Source: Axinella damicornis
Taxonomy: Eukaryota; Porifera; Demospongiae; Axinellida; Axinellidae
NCBI GenBank assembly: GCA_963931865.1
Contig: OZ007511.1
Location: 1 to 64,000, forward strand
Direction of reading: 5' to 3'
DNA: 64,000 nt
Position numbers and translations under genes: made by a program. Of this stretch, positions 1 to 10,347 are shown in pieces (positions within the stretch are counted from its first letter, which is position 1; each line of letters opens with the position of its first letter). Under the pieces are notes generated by a model. The model ran no database searches. It saw only the letters and a program-made list of their open reading frames with translations, and was not told the origin of the DNA.

Positions 1-3000
1 AGATGTCTGCTTCCTTGAATAGGTGTGCCAGCTTGACCTGGCAGAGAGGGAAGGAGGAGAGGGATTGGGGGGGAAGAGGGAGGGAGTGAGAATGGAGAGA
101 TCGATCAACAAATATTGCATCCTCAAGGGGAGGTCACGCCAATAGACTCTGCAGTCACAGCTGCGACTGCGGGTCAAAACTTTGAACGCTCTTTTGCGCT
201 GCTTGACCGTTGACTGCGCTGATTTTCGAGGCTTTGACTGTTGACTGCTCTTATTTTCAGGCTTTGACCGTTGACTTTGCGATAGTATACGGAAGAATGC
301 ATAGTGACTCCAGCACTTCCTTAGTATACGGGTTGAGCGAGCGCGGTCGCAGCTGTGACTGTGGTGCTTATTGGCGTGACCTCCCCTTGATCCTCCACAT
401 GCCGCAACGGCTGCTAAAGCTTGTCCACACAGTGCTCACCTTCCCTCCACTGGTCTCACACCGGAGTGGAGCCATGTTGAACCCACAGTCAAAGGCTCTG
501 TGGTGAAGGATCAAAGCAGCCGAGGAAGGTGTCGGTTCAGAGGAGAATAGGCTTCGGAGATTCACCAGGTGGAGGTCACAGGGGAAGGCGGACACGAGGA
601 AGGAGAGAGGGTGGGAGTGTGACAGTGGGGAGTGAGGAGGAGAGATGAGGGCTTGCGGAGGGTGGAGGAGGTGGTCGAGGGAGAAGTGGGAAAGGAGGGA
701 GGGGTACACCAGTACAGCTGCGGGCTGTGTGTGTGTTTGTGTGTGTGTGAGTACAGTATTTAAGGCATCAACACATTGGATGTAGTGTCTCTCACATCAG
801 AGTCGCTGAGCCTCTCCTCCACTGCCAGTCTGAAGTTCTCAGCAGTGACTTTGTTGTCTTTCAGACCCTGGCCAAGCCCTCGCTGGTCATCCTGCATTAG
901 CCGGCGGTCCAGCATCACCTCCAGCCACCCTGTGTGTGTGTGTGTGCGTGTGTGAGTGTGTGTGTGTGCATGTGTGTGTGCGTGTGTGTGTGCGTTGTGT
1001 GCGTGCGTGTGTGTGTGCGTGTGTGTGTGTGTGTGCGTGTGTGTGTGTGTGGTAAAGTGTGCATCATTTCTGTGCCTCAACTGCTTGTAAACCGAATATC
1101 AACAATCAGTACCTTGTTCAAGTGCCACAACCCCGAGCGGCTGTCCTGAAAGTAGGGACAGTCTGGTGCTCTTGTCCTGTAGGACGGCAGTGGTCGCCAT
1201 GGGGTACACGTTACCCTGCAGGGGAAGCTTGTCCACTGTGCGTCGCTTCACAAGCTGGTAGCCATTCATGTCCGTGTAGAACACCCGGTCCACATTCCGT
1301 ATAGAAGTCTTGAGCCGCATGGCTACCTCCTACAGGATGGGAAATGAATCCTCATGGACGAGTCTTTAACGCAGGTGTGCAGTGAAGTTGTACCACTTGA
1401 GGAACTGTTGCTACAGAACTATTGCTACACAGTACTGTTCACAGTGAACTGCCTCTGAGACACAATTTATCACTACTAAAATGGTTCTAGTTGTATCCCC
1501 ACCCCCTCGACCATCCCAAACCTTATTGCTCTCCTTCCTGATATCGATAGTGTTGCTGATGGCAACAGACCTCCCGTCCACTCCGGGAGAGTTGTGGAGC
1601 CGTACGGAGTGAGTCACCAGACCTAGGGAACTGCGAACCTCCTGGAACTATTGACGGGAAGGTGAGGTAGTGTCACACCCTGTGTTCAACCTAAACATGT
1701 TCATGCACATTCCCACCCTCACCAGTGGGCCAGCAGTGATGGTGATGGAGGGACGCTTCCAGCTGCTGAGGATGGTTGCTCCCTGACCATTAGGCAGGAA
1801 GAGGTAGGCACCACTCTTCTCTCTGCCCGAGCGCGTGCCATACATCACAAAGTCCGTCTCCAGGGTGACCTGATATGGAATCAAGACACAGCAGTTACAA
1901 TGTTAACTGATGTCATGTGATATACCATGCGTATGTCATAGCTATGTCTCTCTTGCTTGCAGTGGCTCACCTGTGCATGTCCTGTGGTGAGAGACGTGAG
2001 CAGCCCATTATGGCCGGAGAACCTGGCCTCCAGGTAGTCTGTGCTCAGGACAAAGTCGTCACCAGGATATTGTTCTGTCTGAAATATAGTGCTGTGTGTG
2101 TGTGTGTGTGTGGGTGTGTGTGTGTGGGGGGGGGGGGGGGGGGGGGGGCAGCAGCAAAGTGTTTACAGTGCACGCGATAACGGCCGGTCATCGGACAAAA
2201 TCCGATCATTTTGCTCACGTGACCGAACACGTGTAGCTATGAGCGGTCGAGATGTCCGGTCGCGGTGGAGCTGCTGGTAAGCGTGCTGTACAGAAGTCCA
2301 CCGTCGACAGGTGGATAGCAGAAAGCGACGAAACTCTCAACACATCTGTTTGGCTCACCTACGATATGGATCGTAGTCGTGTCGTGGCTCTGAAATGTTC
2401 AATTTGCGCGAGGTTCAGAGACCGACTGGTGGGGCGTCGCAACTACAGTGCAGCGTACATCGAGGGCTCAGTGAACCTGCGAGCATCCAGTTATAAAGAA
2501 CACGCTGCCAGCGAGATGCACGCAAGAGCCATGCTGCTGTTGAAAAAGCAGGTATGTACATACAGCCACTATTAATAAGTACAATGATGGGCGTGGCTAG
2601 GATACATGTACTAGATCTCGCTGCTACCCACAGGAAACTAACTCAGTCATAACCCTTGCCTGTATGTACCCCAATGCCTGCCCTTGTACTGGGAGTACAT
2701 ATACATACTCTAGCCACCTCGTATGTAGCTAAGTGCATGCTAAGTAACTGCTACATGTAGCTAAGTACTCTGGAATTGAAGCAGTGCTTCTTCTGTTTCT
2801 TCTGTTTCAGGAATCGACGGATGTTTGCCAGTATGCACCTATGGCCACTTTCAGTATAAGTGTACAATGTCATGTTTTTGTGTGCTGTCAACCTGTAAAG
2901 TGTAGTTGTACATATTATTTCATGCGCATTCACTTGTTGACATCAAATTTCCAAACATATTTATGTCCGAACAATTCTGTGAGATGTCTGACCAACTACT

Positions 3001-6000
3001 GTTTTGGTCTGACATTTTTGCACGGCAAGTTCATTTCTTATCGCATGCACTGGTTTACAGCACAGAACTATAGTGAATGAGGTCATTTGGCCGTCACAAA
3101 CCAGCGTGCAACCATTGCAGTTAGAGATACCATATCCTACATGTACGACCAATCACAACACACTTCTCACTTCCTGCGCACCTGACAGCTGGGTGATGGT
3201 TGATGAACTGCACCACGGCTGTAACCCCTCCCTCCCCTCCCCGCTGCAGCTGGTAGGGGGTTAGGGAGAGGGGACCCAGTTGAGCCACAAACACCACCTC
3301 AAACACCGAGGCAGCGATGCCTCCATCCTCAGACCACACGGGGTTCACCTGGCAGGCCACCGTAGCATTGTCCGCATCCCTCACCTGACACAAGTGTGAG
3401 TGAGGGTGTGTGTGTAAGGAGGATGTGTGCAAGGAGGGTGGGGGTGGAGTGTGTGTGCGAGGAGGGTGTGGGTGGAGGGTGTGGTGTGAGGAGGGTACGT
3501 GAGGGGTGTGTGTGTGAGGAGGGTATGTACATGGTAACAAGGGTTGCCATCAAAACACCTTTTGGGTAAACCTCAAGGATAGAACTATGACTCTGCTCAG
3601 ATGAGTGGCTACCCACACCTACCATGACGTCAGGTGTGTCTACTCTGAGGGCAACCAGTTGTGTGCGGGGGTGGGGGAGGGGGTTGAAGAGTGTGATAGT
3701 GGTGGGGGTGGGGAGGAGGGAGATGACCTTGTGAGAAGGTGGGGAGTCCGGGGAGGGAAACGTTTCCTCCTGTGTGGTACGAGTTTGGTGTGTGTGGGAG
3801 GGAGGGAGGGGGGGTGGAAGGGGGAGGTGGCGGGAGGAGGGGGTGGAGGGAGGAGGGGGTGGAGGGAGGAGGGGGCAGAGGGAGGAGAGGGCGGAGGGAG
3901 GAAGAGGGAGGAGAGGTGGAGGGAGGAGGGGGAGGAGCGGTGGAGGGAGGAAGGGGTGGAGGGAGGAGGGGGTGGAGGGAGGAGGGGTGGAGGGAGGAGG
4001 GAGGTAGAGAGAGGAGGGGTTAAGGGAGGAGGGAGGAGGTGGAGGGAGGAGGGCGTGGAGGGAGGGAGGAGGGCGTGGAGGGAGGGGTGGAGGACAGTGG
4101 AAGGAGGAACACGACAAACATCATCCACTGTTCCACGGTGAATACCCATCCAACTACAATGTTGGAATGGACACTCACAGTATCACTTACCAGCTCAAAG
4201 TGCAGCTGGTCTCCTCCGAGCTGCTCCCTCCCCGCCGTCAGCAGGGTCTGGGCAGAGAGGCCCAGGACATTCTTGCTCAGGGTAAGGGCCTCCAAGATCC
4301 TGTGCAGTACAGCCACAAGCCATTCCAGTTGGTGCAAGCTCTAAACAATGGCCTCTGCACAACCACTTACCTCTTTGCATAGTCCACTACCACAGGCTCC
4401 TTCGACGTCCCAGTGATGCCGTCATGATGCTGGAAGAGGCCGAGGGCTCGTCTTGCTGTGGTGAGGTGCTGGGGAATGTTTGGATCAATGATCAACCCTC
4501 GGCCAATGACTAGACTGTAGATGATTTCCGCTGATCTGTGGGAGGTGGGATGGAGAGGGCACACGTCTTCACATCAGTGTGTCTGCTGTATCGTACTACA
4601 TGAAGACTACATTGTCATGCAGCTCTGTGACACAACACGTTGGCCTGGGGGTGGGGCTAGCCACTCCTGGGCCATGGGGGAGGGGCTAACCACTCCCACT
4701 GTCCCGCCTGTGGAACAACTACGACTTTACCGGAGGTTAGTTTCCAGGACACGTTCCAGACTCTTGTAGAAGGGTCTGGAGGTGAAGTAGCCGCTCCAGT
4801 AGTCGTCACCCCTGTACAATGAGGAAGAAACAATGACGAAAGGTACCACTACCCCCCCTCCCCTGGTCAATATCCTTTGATGTGGTCATTGGGGGAACAC
4901 TGCTGACCTCTTCTCCTTACCTGTCAGAGTAGGTATAGAAGTTTCCTGAGAGGGAGGGGAAGTCACTTGGTATGATGTCTCCATCATGACTCTTGTCACC
5001 GCCAGCATCGCGCCTTAGAGCAGAAAAGTACTCAGACAGTGTACCAAACTGAACCTGCAGAGGTCAGCCATTGAGGGAGTTAGGGTGTACCAAACTGAAC
5101 CTAGTCAATGGGAACACCTACAATGTCTGAACCTCAATGCCTGCTATAGACAAGGACAATTAGTCAATAGGGAACACCTACAGTTGGACCACAGCAGTCA
5201 TGTAACACATACAGTGCCATGCAGTGATTAGAGACACCCCACACCCACCTAACACACCCATGCACCCACGCACCCTCACCTAACACACCTCTCCACGCCC
5301 ATGCACCCACGCATCCTCACCTAACACACCTCCACTGCACCCTCACCTGATCCACTCACCCCCCACCTAACTCCCTCACACTTTCATCGATCCCCTCACA
5401 CCCTCACCTAACTCCCTCGCATGGTCCCCTTACACCCTCACCTAACTCCCTCACACCCTCATGCACCTAACTCCCTCACCCTCACCTGATCCCCTTACAC
5501 CCTCACGTATTCCCCTCACACCCTAGCTCACCTGATCCCATCACCTAACTCCCACACCGGCCCCCCACTGAACTCCCTCATACCCTCACTGAGCTCCCTC
5601 ACACCCTCACCGGATCCCCTCACACCCTCACCTGATCCCTTCACACCCTAAACCAACTCCCTCACACCATCACTGAACTCCCTCACACCGGCCCTCACCT
5701 GATCCCCTAGCTCACACCCTCACCCGATCCCCTCACACCCTCACCTGATCCCTTCACACCCTCAACTACCTCCCTCACACCCTCACCTGATCCCTTCACA
5801 CCCTCAACTACCTCCCTCACACCCTCACTGAACTCCCTCACACCCTCACCTGATCCCCTAGCTCACACCCTCATGCACCTAACTCCCTCACACCCACACT
5901 CTACCAGATCGAGTCTCACATGCATTCCCATTTCCTTGTGTGAGTTGATGTGGTCGATTAGCTTCTGGTAGTTGGTGAACTGTGCGTCCACTTCACGCTG

Positions 6001-6911
6001 GGTATCAAACCGGAAGTCGTCTCCAAGTGGGACAAGAAGTGCCTTTGTCCGAAACAACTGTGCCTTCTTACGGTACTGGTCAGCTAAGAGCTCAGCTCTG
6101 TGTGTGTGTGTGTGTGTGTGAGGTGAGGGGGTGTGAGATGTGGGAGTGTGTGAGGTGTACATGTGGCCGCATGTCATGTGTGGTGTTGAGGTATGGGGTG
6201 TGTGAGGAGTGCATGTCATGTGTGGGGGTGAGGTGGGGATATGTGAGCTGTGTGCACATATGAGGTGTGCGGGATGCGTACGTACTTTGCTGCAACATTG
6301 TTGCCAGTGATGACCTCCGGACGAATCTTCCAGGGACAATTTATCTTGTTGCCAGGCAACCGCTTGAAATCAAACTGACAGCACACCTGCAATAAACGTC
6401 CAGGGAGGAGACACTCAACACACACCAGCAGCTAACAGCTACTCCCTCGGAGCTACATGTACACTGCAGCTACACTGCACACGTGCCTTGGGGTCCGGGC
6501 CACAACAGTGAGGGACATCATAGCTGTAGAATGGCATCATATGACAGAGAATGTCCGTGCTGGAACCTTGGTCTGCGAGAGGGCACAAATTGCAGTCAGT
6601 GAATTCTACAGCATATGGAGCCAGGGTAGCATCGTTCCCAGGCCTTCTCACCCCAGTGTTTGTCATCGCATTAGTACACCCCAGTGTTTGTCATCGCATT
6701 AGTACTGCAAGCGACAAACGCGGGGGTGAGAAGGCCTGGCAAGTCCCAGGGGTGCGAACTGTGAACCCTGCCTCTTGCCAACATGCTAGTAAGGATTACA
6801 TGCACACACAGAATATGTACTGTAAGATGATAGTACATGTACTCAATCAGTAATGAGTGTAGGCAAACTTCATCCTTGGTTAGTTACTATGGAACACGCA
6901 CACACACACAC

Positions 6912-6948
<37 letters not shown>

Positions 6949-8558
6949 CACACACACACAGTCACACACACACACAGTCACACTCACCCCACAGCTGTCT
7001 CCATGCGAACTCCAGCTGCTGGTGGCTGGCCAAATGCTTCTTCACGGAGTAGTGCACGCGCTGTATGAGCATGGACTCGAGACCCATCCGCTGCAGGAGG
7101 TAAGCCATTGTGGGGGAGTGGCCAAACGGGTCAATGGCCCAACTGGAGCGAGGGATCACACCTGAGTTGAGGGGCGGGGCATACTATAGGTACACTGACT
7201 GTAACGCCGCCATGCAGTGCTACGAGGCGTACCAGGGAGGTTCTCCTGCATCCACTGGTGTCCCTCAATCATCTGGTCTATCATGGCATAGTAATGGGCA
7301 CTGGCCTCATCGTTCATCACCCAGCCACCAGTCACAATCTCCAGCTGACCATTCGCCAACAACCTGCAGGCCAAAAGACAACACTCGTCACAGCCAACAC
7401 GCGTGCTTCCGTATCACATGTACACTGTTCATACGTCAGTCCGTGATCACAACAGCAACTACAACCAGTTTGCTCACTTCTTGAACTGCTTCCTCTTGTC
7501 CTCGCGCTGCTCTGACCACCACAGGTCCAGGAATGAAATCTCAGCCCAAATAAACCTCCGCCGGCTGTCTAGCGTCAGCGCATCCGTCATGAGGTTCAGG
7601 ATGGACCGCGTCTGCCGACGATAATAGTCCTCAAATGTACGCAGCCAGCCTAGGGAGATGTGTGCGTGTGGAAGGGCAAACAGTTATTTGTGGATACATG
7701 TCACATGCAATCATTTAACTGTTCAGTTATGAAGTCAAACATGTTGTACACTCACACAATAGCTTTCAACACTAGTGCCCCCCCCCCCTCCAGGCTCACC
7801 AGGGTCATTGTGAGAGGGTGCAGAGGCCTACCACTCTAGTACCCCCCTCCAGGCTCACCAGGGTCATTGTGAGAGTGTGGGACTATGAACACCTGCAGCG
7901 GCTCCTGGTGGAAGCTCTCCATGGAGTAGGTGATGTCAAAACCTTGCTTCCAGACCCCACCAGTAGGGTTGTCAAAAGGAATGTCCTCAAACACCTCGTC
8001 CATCTGATGTTGGGAGAGGGGATGTCACACTGCAACCCAACAAAACAACATTCGATATTGCACACACCTGCACATCCACACTGCCAGGGAGAGGCTGGGC
8101 CGCAGAGAAAAGGCATCCCAATGATGTGTTTGCTACCACATAGACACTTGCCACTCGCGGCTTGCCTCTGCTCTCATTGGAGACATTCTGTGAAGTGTAT
8201 GGGAGGTGGGGGTGTAAGGGTGGGGAGGTCTGGGTGTTGCGAGGGTCGGCACTCAGTCCTAACAAGGTGGAGTTTCTGGGGATCTCCTTTGAAGGTAGAG
8301 TGGGCTGTGTGTGTGATGGCGTGATCAGGACAACGTGTTAAATAGTGCAGTTGGTGCATGGTGAATTGGTTCCACTGCTCAGAGATTGCCTACCAGTCTG
8401 ACGGTCCTTGTTCTTCCGCCTCCTTCCCCGTGATGGTCCCTCCCCAGGTACATGATGCCCACAACGCCCACCACGAACAGACAGGCGGCCGTCAGAGAGA
8501 GCCCCTTGCGCAACGCAAGCCGCCTCAGTATCATCCTCGCGCAGCTAAACAGCACCAT
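1..8558 (-). CDS. MAN2A: Alpha-mannosidase II (GH38), 3'-truncated by window edge
   Basis: This is a Golgi type II membrane glycosidase that trims mannose from GlcNAcMan5GlcNAc2 in N-glycan maturation. The start at 8558 gives a short basic tail followed by a hydrophobic signal anchor ([18 protein letters not shown]), as expected for the family. Recognised exons, running leftward, are 8558-8394 (anchor), 8187-8068 (stem), 8003-7859 (ends HSHNDPG, Zn ligands), 7649-7478 ([13 protein letters not shown]), about 7365-7230 ([14 protein letters not shown]), about 7164-6989 ([11 protein letters not shown], with the nucleophile Asp), about 6572-6486 ([18 protein letters not shown]), about 6389-6290, and about 6100-5900 (LGDDFRF). 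Then come the QHHDGITGT exon near 4380-4530, the [10 protein letters not shown] exon near 1730-1873, the [14 protein letters not shown] exon near 1100-1320, [16 protein letters not shown] near 800-930, LHLVNLR near 440-580, and a last visible exon 37-1. The true C-terminus lies off the window. All catalytic motifs are intact. A hydrophobic anchor and GH38 order distinguish it from the lysosomal enzyme. It is divergent from AP-3 sigma. Confidence 0.93.
930..1050. repeat. GT/GC-interrupted microsatellite
   Basis: A (GT)n tract with regular GC interruptions lies between two C-terminal exons of mannosidase II. It is intronic; the apparent His-Thr and Cys-Val open frames across it are repeat artefacts. 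Confidence 0.9.
2125..2149. repeat. Poly-G run following a GT microsatellite
   Basis: A (GT)n tract from about 2093 passes into a long G run. It lies in an intron of the mannosidase gene, which is on the minus strand, so the transcript carries poly-C followed by CA repeats. Confidence 0.9.
2252..2860 (+). pseudogene. Nested ZNF862/hAT-like TTF-type zinc-finger fragment
   Basis: An antisense open frame of about 100 codons lies inside a mannosidase II intron. It reads [14 protein letters not shown], then [11 protein letters not shown], then a block with [16 protein letters not shown] ending [11 protein letters not shown]. The C-x2-C pair, the NLR-SS-K-H core and the S-x2-H-x2-AM tail are the layout of the TTF-type zinc finger at the N-terminus of ZNF862/KIAA1586-like proteins, a hAT-transposase-related family. 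A GTATGT donor follows at 2552. An acceptor near 2810 (cttctgtttcag) opens a second piece, [15 protein letters not shown], matching the family's usual YAPIA stretch. After that the frame degenerates and no catalytic or dimerisation domain follows. I read it as a truncated inserted copy. It could also be a tiny domesticated gene. Confidence is in the domain, not in activity. Confidence 0.55.
3780..4110. repeat. GGGAGGAGG purine tract in mannosidase II intron
   Basis: About 330 bp of [23 protein letters not shown] repeats. On the gene's sense (minus) strand this is an unbroken pyrimidine tract leading towards the acceptor of the exon near 3600-3780 ([18 protein letters not shown]), so it looks like an overgrown polypyrimidine tract. 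Confidence 0.8.
5225..5890. repeat. Degenerate CACCCTCACCTGATCCC minisatellite
   Basis: About 660 bp of imperfect units alternating ACACCCTCACCTGATCCC and ACCTAACTCCCTC. It lies in a mannosidase II intron. The sense strand is G/A/T-rich, so this is not a polypyrimidine tract. No coding signal seen. Confidence 0.8.
6642..6745. repeat. Short foldback element with internal duplication
   Basis: Left arm AGGCCTTCTCACCCC-AGTGTTTGTC is matched in reverse by GACAAACG-CGGGGGTGAGAAGGCC at the right end. The loop holds a second CCCAGTGTTTGTCATCGCATTAGTA copy. The left flank reads TCGTTCCCAGGCC, resembling the dispersed hairpin family described below. Confidence 0.65.
6898..6990. repeat. (AC)n microsatellite
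   Basis: A CA repeat with two AACAC interruptions in a mannosidase II intron, immediately left of the exon ending EFAWRQLWG. On the sense strand it is (GT)n just after the donor. Confidence 0.9.
7778..7876. repeat. 59-bp tandem duplication over a splice donor
   Basis: The block CAGGCTCACCAGGGTC continuing to TTGTGAGAG occurs twice, 59 bp apart. In the sense orientation both copies end an exon in TCTCACAATGACCCTG followed by GTGAGCCTGG, so mannosidase II has two identical donors, at 7859 and 7800. Use of the second adds codons ending in an in-frame TAG. The distal copy abuts a poly-C run (plus strand). Confidence 0.85.
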
Positions 8559-8799
8559 GGTTGACCCTCGATACCCTGCCTCGTCCCTCAGCTAGCTAGC
8601 TCACAGCTCACGAACCGAAAGGCGAACCACCAGTCGACGCAATTAATTGCGCGCGGTACAATTATTCTAAATATTAGTGAACCACATTATTTCGCGCCGC
8701 GCGCGCCCGCGCGAATTTACGGTAAGTCAGGTGACGCTTTTGTACAGTATCAATTTTGTACATACTGGCAACCCAGGGCACTGCAGGACGTCAGGCAAG
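8559..8799. promoter_or_regulatory. Shared 5' region of MAN2A (-) and AP3S (+)
   Basis: Only 241 bp separate the two start codons. The stretch includes a CpG-rich block (TTTCGCGCCGCGCGCGCC near 8689) containing a TTTCGCGC E2F-like word and an AATTAATTGCGCGC palindromic region. The compact divergent arrangement suggests a bidirectional promoter. Transcription starts cannot be seen from the sequence. Confidence 0.6.
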
Positions 8800-10159
8800 A
8801 TGATCCAGGCCGTCATTGTGTTCAACAATCAGGGGAGGCCGAGGCTGACCAAGTTCTACATCCACTATGTAAGCTATGAACACACACTACATGTGCACTG
8901 ATACGTAACTTGATCCCCCACCCTCCAGACTGAAGATGAGCAACAGTCCATCATCAAGGAGGTATTCCACATGGTTTCGAGGAGGGACGATAGTGTCTGC
9001 AACTTCCTGGAGGGGCCAACGTATGTGCACACACTTCATTTTGCTTTGACCATTTGCGTGTGTTTCCATCTGGGATGACTGGTCGCCGAGTGGTTAAAGC
9101 ATATGCATTCAACTGCCAATCGAAAGGTTGCTGGTTCGAGTCCCACCATTGACATAGAAGATTTCTTTCTCTCCTAGGGGCTCTACCCCAAACAATAATG
9201 TTAATTATGGTGCACTCTAGTCAGGGTTGTCCACGTCTTGCCCCACAATGCCCTGGTGCCTAGTTAATACACTAGCTGTTCTTCAGATGGGATGACACTC
9301 TGGTTTGTATTGGCATGGTACACAATGAATGTAGACTGTATTTACAGTATCTGTTTCCCAATGTGTGTGTGTAGCAGTAAGCTCAGCGGAGGAGACTTCC
9401 GGCTGATCTACCGTCACTATGCCACACTCTACTTTGTGTTCTGCGTTGACTACTCTGAAAGCGAGCTAGGTATCCTGGATCTCATACAGGTCAGTGAGAG
9501 GAGAAACTGTCTTCTTAAGCGCTGCACATTCAGTGTTGTGTTGGTAGACAGACTAATGTCGTCTTCCATAGGTATTTGTGGAGACACTGGACCGGTGTTT
9601 TGAGAACGTGTGTGAGCTGGACCTGATCTTCCATGTGGACAAGGTACAGGTGGACATATCCTCGTTCCCAGGCCACATGGGGCGAAGCCTGGGAATGAGG
9701 CTAGGTGGACACCTCAGAAACTGACCTATGGCACGGATTTATACTGTCCATATTTCTACTGTGGCTTGATTACCGTGTGTGTGTGTGTGTGTGCGTGTGA
9801 ACAGGTGCAGAACATCCTCCAAGAGATCTGCATGGGGGGGATGGTTCTGGAGACCAACATGACTGAGATCCTCACCCACATTGAGGCTCAGACCAAGCTG
9901 GAGAAATCAGAGACCTCAGCTACGTCCACCATCAGGGTGAGGAGAGGGGAAATATTAGTAATGAGGTTGGGGGGGTGCATGGATTTACTCGCATGACTGT
10001 GTATTCAAGTAATCCTCTCCCTCCCTCCCTCTCCAACAGCAACACGTGTCCTCTGCCCCAAACAAAGCACTGTCAGCAGTCAAGAACATTCAGACCGTCT
10101 CCAACATCAAACTCCCAAGCAAACTACCCTCAAAGTTGCCTTCGTTCAAACTAAGCTAG
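8800..10159 (+). CDS. AP3S: AP-3 complex subunit sigma
   Basis: This is the small subunit of the AP-3 adaptor, which sorts cargo from endosomes or the TGN to lysosomes and lysosome-related organelles. Exons include 8800-8868 (MIQAVIVFNNQGRPRLTKFY), 8929-9020, 9375-9489 (KLIYRHY-type core, read here as RLIYRHYATLYFVFCVDYSE), 9572-9642 (FVETLDRCFENVCELDL), about 9805-9937 (VQNILQEICMGGMVLETNM), and a last exon ending at TAG 10157-10159. The sigma-adaptin (clathrin adaptor small chain) domain is complete. The C-terminal tail ends in repeated LPSKLPS then FKLS, and such a PSFK tail is typical of AP3S1/AP3S2 rather than AP-1/AP-2 sigma. Length is about 195 residues, as usual. It is tail-to-tail with the VPS4-like gene, 188 bp apart. 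Confidence 0.95.
9075..9155 (+). repeat. tRNA-derived SINE head
   Basis: The stretch GGTCGCCGAGTGGTTAAAGC resembles a Ser/Leu-type tRNA A-box region, and GGTTCGAGTCC at 9133-9143 is a perfect B box. The anticodon arm has a mismatch, and there is no intact acceptor stem or CCA-ready end. The sequence runs on into unrelated DNA (to about 9285) inside an AP3S intron. I therefore call it a tRNA-derived SINE rather than a functional tRNA. Confidence 0.6.
9660..9700. repeat. CTCGTTCCCAG hairpin copy
   Basis: CCTCGTTCCCAGGC at 9660 pairs with GCCTGGGAATGAGG at 9687-9700, with a 13-base loop. It is in an AP3S intron. It belongs to the dispersed family also seen near 17410, 48610, 56063 and 62165. 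Confidence 0.75.
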
Positions 10160-10347
10160 GCCCAGTATACCGTCGTATCATGCACACACGTTGCCAGTCA
10201 TGTGGATGTGAATTGTGTGACTGCTTGTCAATAATTATGCCAGTGATATAACACGAGTTTGATGATAGCTATATGACACTATAGTTCCTTGTGTGGTGGA
10301 ATTAGAATCATCAGCAAATGTGCACACATTCAAACAAGCTTATAGAT

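Noticed and set aside
760..1150. His-Thr and Cys-Val repeat 'proteins' on both strands
   Set aside because: They are translations of the GT/CA microsatellite in a mannosidase intron; only the minus-strand part after the repeat ([14 protein letters not shown]) is real coding sequence.
9075..9155. Functional tRNA gene
   Set aside because: The B box is good, but the anticodon stem has a mismatch, the implied anticodon does not fit the Ser-like body, and no paired acceptor stem is visible.
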